From an uncultured Clostridia bacterium (GTDB taxonomy: Bacteria; Bacillota; Clostridia; Christensenellales; Borkfalkiaceae), in assembly GCA_937888935.1 (NCBI GenBank), contig CALARO010000353.1:1-5320 (forward strand): 5,320 bases of DNA, written 5' to 3'. Positions 1 through 4,459 of this stretch are shown piece by piece. Positions within the stretch are counted from its first letter, which is position 1; the number at the start of each line of letters is the position of its first letter. A program made the position numbers and the translations under genes. The notes beneath the pieces are model-generated. The model saw only the letters and a program-made list of their open reading frames with translations, was not told the origin of the DNA and did not search any database.

Positions 1-186
1 ATCGGCGCGTTTATCAAACTCCTGAAAGGCAAAATTTTAGATTTCAAAAAAACCACGCATTTCCGTTGCACAAGCGTTCGTTTCGAAATTCCGGGCGGCG
101 CTACGGTGCAGCTCGACGGCGAGCTGTACGAAGGTCTCGATTTTTCGGCGCAGCTGAAATCCGGTTTAAAAATGTACCGTCCGTAG
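1..186 (+). CDS. Diacylglycerol/lipid kinase family protein, C-terminal fragment
   Basis: The first 61 codons of the window are open in frame 1 and end at TAG (184-186); the 5' end lies outside the window. The visible part reads GAFIKLLKGKILDF near its start and VQLDGELYEG at about residues 38-47. In the YegS/DgkB-like lipid kinase family, the C-terminal beta-sandwich domain typically has a loop-and-strand segment around a 'lfkGk' motif. It also has a near-terminal 'DGE' motif that contributes to the active site, and it ends with a hydrophobic stretch plus proline, here KSGLKMYRP. Members phosphorylate diacylglycerol or related lipids at the membrane using ATP. The ATP-binding DAGK catalytic domain is not in the window, so the assignment rests on this C-terminal pattern only. 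The gene is on the same strand as the SpoIIE-like gene and 81 bp upstream of it. Co-transcription is possible, because no clear terminator lies between them. Confidence 0.72.
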   Translation: MGAFIKLLKGKILDFKKTTHFRCTSVRFEIPGGATVQLDGELYEGLDFSAQLKSGLKMYRP

Positions 187-188
187 CG

Positions 189-243
189 GCAAACCGTATA
201 AAACCGTTAGCAAACCGTATACAAGCCGTTTGCAAGCCGTGTA
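189..243 (+). repeat. Degenerate ~22-bp tandem repeat made of ~11-bp subunits
   Basis: The gap between the lipid kinase stop and the SpoIIE-like gene holds two and a half copies of a 21-22-bp unit beginning GCAAACCGTATA (189-209, 210-231, partial from 232). Each unit contains two CCGT cores. The five cores start at 194, 204, 215, 226 and 237, a spacing of 10, 11, 11 and 11 bp, so they fall on one face of the helix. The last two cores read AAGCCGT rather than AAACCGT. Arms GCAAAC (210-215) and GTTTGC (228-233) could form a short 6-bp stem with a 12-nt loop, which is too weak to call a terminator. Slippage-driven expansion or a phased protein-binding site are both possible; neither is demonstrated. 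Confidence 0.6.
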
Positions 244-267
244 AAAACAAAAAGGCGAAGAGTGAGC

Positions 268-1470
268 ATGAAAAATTCCACGTATAAAAAAATACTCGGA
301 AAAATCCCCGCAGGGGTGTTCGTATTCGATGAAAATTTGCGTATCCGCTACGCAAACGATTCGTTTGCGCGCGCTTTTGCCGCGCCCGCTTACGCCAAAA
401 CTTCCGAATCGCTCGAAAAACGCGGCGTTTCACCCGATTTGTATCTGAATTGCCCCGTGCGCGCCGCGCAGCAAGCCGCAGGCGAAATCGCGGATAAAAA
501 GCAATCGCTTTGCGGCGCAAAAGCAGCTTGCGAATACTGCACGCTTCGCCGCACCATGCAGCGCGCCGCCTCCGAAAACGCCGAGCAGTCCGACGTCATA
601 TCTATCGCCGTGAATAAGGGCAACCGCACCGAAACGATCGGCACGAGAATCCGTATTCTGCCCGTAGACGAAGAGCGTGCGGAAAAGAAATCGCCGCGCC
701 GAAAAAAGCGCGCCCCGCGATTATATCTCGGCTTAACGGACGGCTCGATACAAACGGAAATCGCGCGCGAAATGCTCACGGCAAAGCAAATGCAGCAAAG
801 ATTGTTGCCCGCAGGCAAGCAGACGGGCGGCGTGCCGTATTCGTATATGTATATTCCGTGCCTTGAAATCGGCGGCGATCTGCCGGACGTGTACGAGTGC
901 GGCGGCAAGGTGTACGGCGTTCTGTCGGACGTATCGGGCAAAGGCATTTCGGCGGGCATGCTTTCGGCGTTTATCCGCGCGGGATTTAATCGGAAAGAGC
1001 CGTCGGTGGCGAAAGCGGTTTCCGTTCTTCGCGATAAATTCGTGGAGTTAAACCCGGACGAACGCTCGTATATCACCGTGGCGGCGGTTTCCATGGATAA
1101 AGAAACGCACACCCTTTCGTACGTGCTTGCGGGGCATAACGCGCCGATTTTATTGAAGAGCGGCAAAGGCTACGGTATCAACGAAATCGAAGACCCCGCG
1201 CCGCCCGTTTCCAATTGGATTGCAAACTACCGCTACGAAGAAAAAACGATGCCCTACGAAGCGGGCGATCTGCTCGTGCTTTTATCGGACGGCGTTACGG
1301 AATGTGGCAACACGGCGGGCGAACGTTTCGGCATCGATCGCGCGGAAAGCGTTTTAATGCAGTCTTCGTGCGCGGAAGATTTTATCGGAAAACTCAAAAA
1401 CGCGCTCACGGTTTTCAGCGGCGGGAATTTCGACGACGACATCACCGCCATGGCGTTCGATCTAAAATAA
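268..1470 (+). CDS. PAS-like sensor with SpoIIE/PP2C-type serine phosphatase domain
   Basis: This is a soluble protein of 400 aa, counted from ATG 268. Residues about 5-165 look like a PAS-type sensor: it opens LGKIPAGVFVFDENLRIRYAN and ends in a strand followed by TDGSIQTE. Within it are four cysteines (C62, C82, C88, C91; the last pair in CEYC) that could bind a metal or Fe-S cluster. A basic linker (KSPRRKKR) interrupts the late PAS region. A helical stretch containing KQMQQRLLP leads into a SpoIIE-type phosphatase domain (about 175-400). Its motifs are GGDLPDV (D204, D207), LSDVSGKGISAGM (D221), LAGHNAPILL, LLSDGVTECGN (D341) and DDDITAM near the end, so the metal-binding aspartates are kept. 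In this family such domains dephosphorylate anti-anti-sigma-type proteins in response to a sensed signal. No partner gene is in the window, so the target is unknown. A GTG at 262 would add two residues; ATG 268 is preferred, with an AAGGCG/GAAGAG purine stretch upstream. It heads a three-gene run. Confidence 0.88.
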   Translation: MKNSTYKKILGKIPAGVFVFDENLRIRYANDSFARAFAAPAYAKTSESLEKRGVSPDLYLNCPVRAAQQAAGEIADKKQSLCGAKAACEYCTLRRTMQRAASENAEQSDVISIAVNKGNRTETIGTRIRILPVDEERAEKKSPRRKKRAPRLYLGLTDGSIQTEIAREMLTAKQMQQRLLPAGKQTGGVPYSYMYIPCLEIGGDLPDVYECGGKVYGVLSDVSGKGISAGMLSAFIRAGFNRKEPSVAKAVSVLRDKFVELNPDERSYITVAAVSMDKETHTLSYVLAGHNAPILLKSGKGYGINEIEDPAPPVSNWIANYRYEEKTMPYEAGDLLVLLSDGVTECGNTAGERFGIDRAESVLMQSSCAEDFIGKLKNALTVFSGGNFDDDITAMAFDLK

Positions 1471-1497
1471 CGCGCGTGAAAAAAGGGGAACAAAAAG

Positions 1498-2250
1498 ATG
1501 ATCGATTTGCATACGCATATATTGCCGGGAATCGACGACGGCGCGAAAGATCCGTCGGTTTCGGCGGAAATGCTCGCGGCGGAAAAGGCGCAGGGGGTAA
1601 GCGAAATCGCGCTCACACCGCACTACTACGGCAAATTTTTATCGCCGGAAGAATTTTTGCGCCGCCGCACGGCGGCATACGAAAAGCTGCTTTCCGTTGC
1701 GCCGGAAGATATGAGTTTTCTGCCCGGCGCGGAAATTCATTTCACGGAAACGCTTTCCGTGAGCGCGAAATTTCGCGGCTTGTCTTTGGGCGGCACGCGC
1801 TACGCGCTCGTGGAATTGCCGTTCGAAACGGCATGGACGGCTTCGCTTTTATCGCGCCTTAGATATTTTATGGACGAAACGGAACTCACGCCGATCATCG
1901 CGCACGTCTGCCGCTATCGCGAGCTTCGCAAAGACCCCGAAAATTTATTGCGGCTTGCGGAAATGGGCTGCTTGTTGCAGGCGAACGCTTCGGCGTTTAG
2001 CGATAAAGAAGCGAGCGGCTTCGTGTTTGCCGCGCTCAGGCACAATCTCGTGCATTGCGTGGCTTCCGATTGCCATAATATGAGCGATCGCGCGCCCGAT
2101 ATGCAGGCGGCGAAAAACGCGATAGAAAGGGCGGGATACGCCGAAAAATGGCAGGAAATCAAAGAAATCGCAAAGAATATCGCGGCGGATCGTCCCGTGA
2201 AAAGGGGCGCGCCGAGCCGCGTGAAGAAGTTTTTTAAAAAGTACAGGTAA
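1498..2250 (+). CDS. CpsB/CapC (YwqE)-like PHP-family protein-tyrosine phosphatase
   Basis: The product is 250 aa, the usual length for the family. It opens with MIDLHTHILPGIDDGAKD, the hallmark N-terminus of CpsB/YwqE manganese-dependent tyrosine phosphatases. Further PHP metal-site motifs follow: TPHY (H42), LPGAEI (E79), LVELPF (E106), IIAH (H136) and SDCHN (D191, H193). With H5 and H7 the trinuclear metal site appears complete. Known relatives dephosphorylate the bacterial tyrosine kinases that control capsule and exopolysaccharide synthesis, and act in the cytoplasm. One deviation is that the usual AHPERY segment reads AHVCRY, so the Pro-Glu pair is lost. The tail is rich in lysine and arginine (SRVKKFFKKYR). 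No cognate BY-kinase or glycosyltransferase is in the window, so the substrate is open. ATG 1498 has a good ribosome site, AAGGGGAA at 1483-1490, seven bases upstream. The gene lies 27 bp after the SpoIIE-like gene and 1 bp before the VanZ-like gene, so an operon is likely. Confidence 0.88.
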   Translation: MIDLHTHILPGIDDGAKDPSVSAEMLAAEKAQGVSEIALTPHYYGKFLSPEEFLRRRTAAYEKLLSVAPEDMSFLPGAEIHFTETLSVSAKFRGLSLGGTRYALVELPFETAWTASLLSRLRYFMDETELTPIIAHVCRYRELRKDPENLLRLAEMGCLLQANASAFSDKEASGFVFAALRHNLVHCVASDCHNMSDRAPDMQAAKNAIERAGYAEKWQEIKEIAKNIAADRPVKRGAPSRVKKFFKKYR

Positions 2251-2251
2251 C

Positions 2252-2776
2252 ATGGCGGAAAAATCGGAAAAACGAAAAATCATCATACTGCGGGCGGCGG
2301 CTACAATCGTCACGCTCGCGTATTTAATGTGGATTTTTTCAAATTCTCTCGCTACGGCGGCAATCAGCAGCGCGGCGAGCGGAAAGGTGCGCGAAGCGGT
2401 GCAAAAATGCGTAGATAGCATCGCCGGCGAAGGAAAAATCACGGTTTCGGGGCATTTTATCCGCAAAGCGGCGCATTTTTCCGAATTTGCCCTGCTCGGG
2501 TTTCTCTCATATTTCACCTATTTTACCTACTTTTTTCCGAAAAATAAAGCCGTGCCGATCTGCGCGGTTTCGGCGGCGGCAACCACGCTGGTTTGCGGCG
2601 CGGCGGACGAGTGCATACAAATTTTCGTGGACGGCAGAGGACCTTCCGTGCTCGATGCGATGATTGATTTTTCGGGCGGAATCTGCGGCGTTTTTGTTGC
2701 GCTGGCGGTGTTTTTTCTTATAAAAAAGGCAAAAAATCACTCGAAAAAGGCGCAAAATACCCCCGAAAACACGTAA
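2252..2776 (+). CDS. VanZ-family membrane protein
   Basis: This is a 174-aa integral membrane protein with four predicted helices (about residues 10-28, 76-96, 101-118 and 137-157). It carries the VanZ-like signature: FSNSL after helix 1, the charged motif IRKAAHFSEFALLG at 70-83, ADECIQIFVDGRGPS at 118-132, and a final DAMIDFSGG at 135-143. VanZ was named for the accessory teicoplanin-resistance protein of vancomycin elements. Most chromosomal homologues in Firmicutes have no proven role, and nothing here links this copy to glycopeptide resistance (no vanS/R/H/A/X nearby). The start is ATG 2252, one base after the phosphatase stop, with CAGG just upstream inside the previous gene's last codons, which indicates translational coupling. 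The lysine-rich C-terminal tail (after about 157) should be cytoplasmic. Pairing with a CpsB-like phosphatase fits a cell-envelope theme, but that is inference. Confidence 0.87.
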   Translation: MAEKSEKRKIIILRAAATIVTLAYLMWIFSNSLATAAISSAASGKVREAVQKCVDSIAGEGKITVSGHFIRKAAHFSEFALLGFLSYFTYFTYFFPKNKAVPICAVSAAATTLVCGAADECIQIFVDGRGPSVLDAMIDFSGGICGVFVALAVFFLIKKAKNHSKKAQNTPENT

Positions 2777-2806
2777 AAATCAGGCAAAAAACGCCGAAAA
2801 TGTATA

Positions 2807-2857
2807 AAATAAAACCTTGTTTTCATACTGAAAATATGAGAAAACAAGGTTTTATTT
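2807..2857 (+). terminator. Perfect 18-bp inverted repeat; likely (bidirectional) intrinsic terminator
   Basis: The arms AAATAAAACCTTGTTTTC (2807-2824) and GAAAACAAGGTTTTATTT (2840-2857) are exact reverse complements with a 15-nt loop. Read as a terminator, the stem core is CCTTGTTTTC/GAAAACAAGG, flanked by an A-tract on the left and TTTTATTT on the right. This is the layout of a rho-independent terminator working in either direction. It begins 31 bp after the VanZ-like stop, where the operon should end. The stem has only four G-C pairs in its 10-bp core, so efficiency may be modest. It also overlaps the 5' end of the following reading frame, with the ATG at 2836 inside the loop. A role in controlling that gene is therefore an alternative. 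Confidence 0.6.
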
Positions 2858-3249
2858 GCAGAATTTTGCTTGTTTCCGCGTGTATTTTTATGCCGTTTTT
2901 ACTCGGAAACGTTAAAAAATCAGAGTTGAAAGAAATTTCAAAACCGTATGCCGGCACGTATGAATGTAAGAAAATGCAGTACGGCGAACGCGATTTGAAA
3001 GAGTATGTGAAGGGCGCGACGCTCGAACTGAAAAACGACGGCACGTATGTGCTGATCGTGGAACTCAAAAACGGCAAAACGCGCCAAAGCAAGGGTGATT
3101 ACGAAGTGGAGGGCGAAACGATCGCCTTTATAGATAAAACGAAGAAGAACGCGCCGCGGCGGGTGTTTTCGCGTAAAAACGACGAAATCGAAGTGATCGC
3201 CACTTTGCACGGCAAAACGTTATACTTTTTATTTTCCCGCGCAGGGTGA
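2836..3249 (+). CDS. Small signal-anchored or exported protein, function unknown
   Basis: From ATG 2836 the product is 137 aa. A short basic N-region (MRKQGFICR) precedes a hydrophobic stretch (about 10-24, ILLVSACIFMPFLLG), a typical signal peptide or N-terminal anchor. No clear AxA cleavage site or lipobox is seen. The rest (about 38-137) is hydrophilic with alternating strands: YAGTYECKKMQYG, ATLELKNDGTYVLIVELKNGK, GDYEVEGETIAFID and a final TLYFLFSRAG. This resembles small lipocalin-like beta-barrel lipoproteins ('GTY...L.L..DGTY.......G.Y.v.g..I.'), but I do not recognise a named family. The start is uncertain. An in-frame ATG at 2800 adds 12 residues, but neither has a convincing ribosome site, and 2836 gives the more normal signal sequence. 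Its stop is 2 bp from the stop of the convergent XRE gene. Base composition still resembles the left-hand genes, so it probably lies outside the AT-rich islet. Confidence 0.68.
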   Translation: MRKQGFICRILLVSACIFMPFLLGNVKKSELKEISKPYAGTYECKKMQYGERDLKEYVKGATLELKNDGTYVLIVELKNGKTRQSKGDYEVEGETIAFIDKTKKNAPRRVFSRKNDEIEVIATLHGKTLYFLFSRAG

Positions 3250-3251
3250 GA

Positions 3252-3515
3252 TTATTTATCTAAATAATTTTCGGCATTTAAAAATAAAGTTTCGATACTT
3301 ACGTTTAAAATTTTTGCGATTACGTAAATTTCTTTGTCGGTTGCGTTTCTGAGTTGTCCTTCAAGTTTTGAATAACTTGTGGGGTTGATATCACAACCCG
3401 CAAGCTGCATTTGCGCGATAAAATCTTTTTGCTTGATATTTCTTTCTTTGCGCAATTTTTCAACATTCTTTCCTATAATATTATATTCCCCGTATGACTT
3501 TTTCCGAATTTTCAT
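3252..3515 (-). CDS. XRE-family helix-turn-helix transcriptional regulator
   Basis: The product is 87 aa and is almost entirely a Cro/CI-type HTH domain (about 14-78): IGKNVEKLRKERNIKQKDF, then a recognition region NPTSYSKLEGQLRNATDKEI, then IAKILNVSIETLF. It fits the subfamily of small XRE repressors whose signature is 'IGkNirkLRKerniTQ...lskiE...R..td.Ei..iakvLnVsl..LF'. No sensing or catalytic domain is attached. ATG at 3515-3513 is well supported: the - strand reads AAGGA (3528-3524) eight bases before it. The gene diverges from the PH-domain gene, and repeated GAATTAT sites lie in the shared promoter region, so autoregulation and control of the neighbour are likely but inferred. The gene is AT-rich like the PH-domain gene and unlike the flanking genes. 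The stop faces the previous + strand gene with only two bases between them. Confidence 0.9.
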   Translation of the reverse strand: MKIRKKSYGEYNIIGKNVEKLRKERNIKQKDFIAQMQLAGCDINPTSYSKLEGQLRNATDKEIYVIAKILNVSIETLFLNAENYLDK

Positions 3516-3542
3516 ATCAATTATCCTTAATATATTTCTTTT

Positions 3543-3592
3543 TTGGAATTATAATACACAAATCGCTTGACATAATTCCAAAATAGAATTAT
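3543..3592. promoter_or_regulatory. Putative XRE operator: three GAATTAT half-sites
   Basis: The heptamer GAATTAT occurs at 3546-3552 (+), as ATAATTC at 3572-3578 (-), and at 3586-3592 (+). The outer pair (first and second) extends to a 10-bp inverted repeat, TTGGAATTAT (3543-3552) with ATAATTCCAA (3572-3581). The second and third form an inverted repeat with a 7-bp spacer, sitting exactly between the -35 and -10 boxes of the + strand promoter. The first and third copies are 40 bp apart, close to four helical turns. Placement in a divergent promoter next to an XRE gene is the classic layout of a repressor operator. Binding is inferred, not shown. Confidence 0.6.
3548..3553 (-). promoter_or_regulatory. 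Possible -10 box of the XRE gene promoter
   Basis: On the - strand these bases read TATAAT, a perfect -10 hexamer about 33 bp upstream of the XRE start codon, with AAGGA between them. The expected -35 region (around 3570-3576, - strand ATTATGT) is a poor match to TTGACA, so this promoter would be weaker than the divergent one. The hexamer overlaps the first GAATTAT half-site, consistent with autorepression. Confidence 0.45.
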
Positions 3593-3595
3593 AAT
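3567..3595 (+). promoter_or_regulatory. Consensus sigma-A (sigma-70 type) promoter for the PH-domain gene
   Basis: TTGACA (3567-3572) and TATAAT (3590-3595) both match the consensus perfectly and are separated by exactly 17 bp. Transcription should begin near 3602, leaving a leader of about 34 nt that carries the strong ribosome site GGAAGGA (3621-3627) eight bases before ATG 3636. The inverted repeat ATAATTC-N7-GAATTAT overlaps both boxes, so a bound repressor would block polymerase. A promoter this strong normally needs tight repression, which the adjacent XRE protein could provide. Confidence 0.88.
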
Positions 3596-3635
3596 AAAAA
3601 TATCCTAAAAATTTAAAAAAGGAAGGAACAGAAAA

Positions 3636-4235
3636 ATGAATGAAATACGGAAAAACAAGGAAGAAGAAGTAGAAGTGGTTTCGACAAAATTTGCGATGCC
3701 CAAAATTGAGATAATTGTACTTAAAGTTTTGGCTATCGGTTTTATTTTGTTGGGCGTAGTCGGAATTTTTATAGGGTTAATATCCGGAAATTATGGATTA
3801 TGCAACTTTTTGTGGCTATCAATTTTATTGGCTGCATATTGGGCAATACGCTATTTTGGGTTAATGAAATCTAAATGTGTTGTTACGAACAAGACAATTA
3901 AAGGGGTTAATTCATTATTGATTTCAAAAAAATTCTTTAATTATCGTTTAGACAAAATTATTAATATTGAAATGCAATCATCAATTTTAGGTATTCATAC
4001 GTTGGTATTGAATTTTTCACAGGGAAAGCTTATGCAGAATTGCAATGTTAATTATGGAAGCGGGATATTATGTATGCGGGGAAAAAATGTATTACGGATT
4101 TCGTATATTGAAAATCATCAAGAAGTTTATGATAAACTTTCTGATTTACTTTCGAGCGTGAAAAACGATATAGACATAGCAGTCGATATTGCAATGCTCA
4201 AGGCGAAAACGGAAGATGAAAACCGCAGTCTTTGA
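3636..4235 (+). CDS. Membrane protein with bacterial PH-like domain (possible PH-SHOCT by +1 recoding)
   Basis: The product is 199 aa. A charged N-terminus (KNKEEEVEVV) is followed by two hydrophobic helices (about 26-49 and 55-75). A PH-like domain of the DUF304/bPH type (about 79-172) comes next: CVVTNKTIKGVNSLL, FFNYRLDKIINIEM, GIHTLVLNF, a variable loop, then NVLRISYIENHQEVYDKLSDLL. In this family the 'T..ri....g....+...i.l.+i..i.......g...l.i' pattern and the final helix are typical; the molecular function is generally unknown. The cytoplasmic tail (173-199) is charged and ends in ENRSL at CTT TGA. The SHOCT module expected in many such proteins starts right after it in the +1 frame, so the full product may be 248 aa. 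The ribosome site is GGAAGGA, eight bases before ATG 3636, and a perfect promoter lies just upstream. The gene is very AT-rich (for example 12 of 60 bases are G or C at 3901-3960), suggesting transfer from another genome. Confidence 0.8.
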   Translation: MNEIRKNKEEEVEVVSTKFAMPKIEIIVLKVLAIGFILLGVVGIFIGLISGNYGLCNFLWLSILLAAYWAIRYFGLMKSKCVVTNKTIKGVNSLLISKKFFNYRLDKIINIEMQSSILGIHTLVLNFSQGKLMQNCNVNYGSGILCMRGKNVLRISYIENHQEVYDKLSDLLSSVKNDIDIAVDIAMLKAKTEDENRSL

Positions 4236-4383
4236 AATGGTGGCTTCAAAACTCGGTAGCACCGAAGCAAAGCAAGATGATGGTTTAACAAAATTAGAAA
4301 GACTGATGAAGTTAAAAGAAAGCGGGGCAATTTCGGAAGAAGATTATAATAAAAAGAAAGAAGAAATTCTCAAATATATTTAA
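4216..4383 (+). CDS. SHOCT-domain module, in +1 frame to the PH-domain gene
   Basis: The frame ends at TAA 4381-4383 and encodes a SHOCT (short C-terminal) domain: LTKLERLMKLKESGAISEED followed by YNKKKEEILKYI, residues 24-55 if counted from ATG 4216. SHOCT helices usually sit at the C-terminus of membrane or PH-like proteins and rarely stand alone, so this piece most likely belongs to the preceding protein. Three readings fit. A +1 shift at CTT TGA (4230-4235) would join ENRSL to EMVASKLGS and give 248 aa. Reinitiation could occur at ATG 4237, one base past the TGA. Independent initiation could occur at ATG 4216, with AAGGCG ten bases upstream at 4200-4205. A fourth possibility is a simple one-base insertion (CTTGAA to CTTTGAA) making a broken gene. 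The coordinates given are for the ATG 4216 reading; in the recoded product this frame contributes 49 residues from 4234. Confidence 0.6.
   Translation: MKTAVFEMVASKLGSTEAKQDDGLTKLERLMKLKESGAISEEDYNKKKEEILKYI
4230..4236 (+). other. Candidate +1 ribosomal frameshift site, CTT TGA A
   Basis: The last sense codon and stop of the PH-domain frame are CTT (4230-4232) and TGA (4233-4235). If the tRNA on CUU slips forward to UUU, the next codon is GAA (4234-4236), which continues into the SHOCT frame without a stop until 4381. CUU UGA is the known slip hexamer of prfB. Unlike prfB there is no Shine-Dalgarno-like block three bases upstream (the six preceding bases are CGCAGT), and the base after UGA is A, not C. 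The nearest purine stretch is GGAAG at 4211-4215. Confidence 0.4.
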
Positions 4384-4395
4384 TTGCATACATAC

Positions 4396-4433
4396 AAAAA
4401 AAATCGGCGTTGACTTTGAAAGGTCAACGCCGA
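4396..4433 (-). terminator. Intrinsic terminator of the pyruvate:ferredoxin oxidoreductase gene
   Basis: An 11-bp perfect stem, TCGGCGTTGAC (4404-4414) with GTCAACGCCGA (4423-4433), encloses an 8-nt loop. On the - strand it is followed by an uninterrupted run of eight T (complement of 4396-4403). It begins 26 bp after the stop of the - strand gene, the right place for its terminator. On the + strand the stem is followed by AAAAAATTTT, so it may also weakly stop transcripts from the PH/SHOCT gene, which ends 20 bp before the stem. Confidence 0.92.
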
Positions 4434-4459
4434 AAAAATTTTATTCCGCTATTTTTCGA

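Noticed and set aside
189..243. CRISPR array or terminator in the CCGT repeat
   Set aside because: The units are 11-22 bp, contiguous with no spacers, and degenerate. The only stem is 6 bp with no following T-run.
66..520. Open frames on both strands over the kinase end and the SpoIIE-like start (66-287 + and 101-520 -)
   Set aside because: They overlap clearly recognisable coding sequence, are rich in Arg/Ala from out-of-frame reading, and show no domain or ribosome site.
390..1166. A 258-aa - strand frame opposite the SpoIIE-like gene
   Set aside because: It is antisense to a well-supported phosphatase gene, and its composition mirrors the complementary frame. There is no recognisable motif.
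1215..1862. A 215-aa + strand frame spanning two genes
   Set aside because: It crosses the junction of two well-supported genes in another frame and is extremely Arg/Gly-rich, typical of a shadow frame.
1945..2517. A 190-aa - strand frame opposite the phosphatase/VanZ junction
   Set aside because: It is antisense to two recognised genes, without motif or ribosome site.
2252..2776. Glycopeptide-resistance role for the VanZ-like gene
   Set aside because: There are no van resistance genes nearby. Chromosomal VanZ-family genes are common and mostly uncharacterised.
4189..4215. TTG at 4189 as the start of the SHOCT frame
   Set aside because: The added residues (QCSRRKRK) do not look like protein sequence and lie out of frame over the good-quality PH-domain tail. 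There is no ribosome site, and the TTG is only the frame's first possible start.
4127..4330. A 67-aa - strand frame across the PH/SHOCT junction
   Set aside because: It is antisense to the SHOCT module and has no supporting signal.
4414..4419. A second CTTTGA in the loop of the terminator
   Set aside because: It is outside any coding frame of interest and is part of the terminator loop. It is coincidental to the frameshift candidate.
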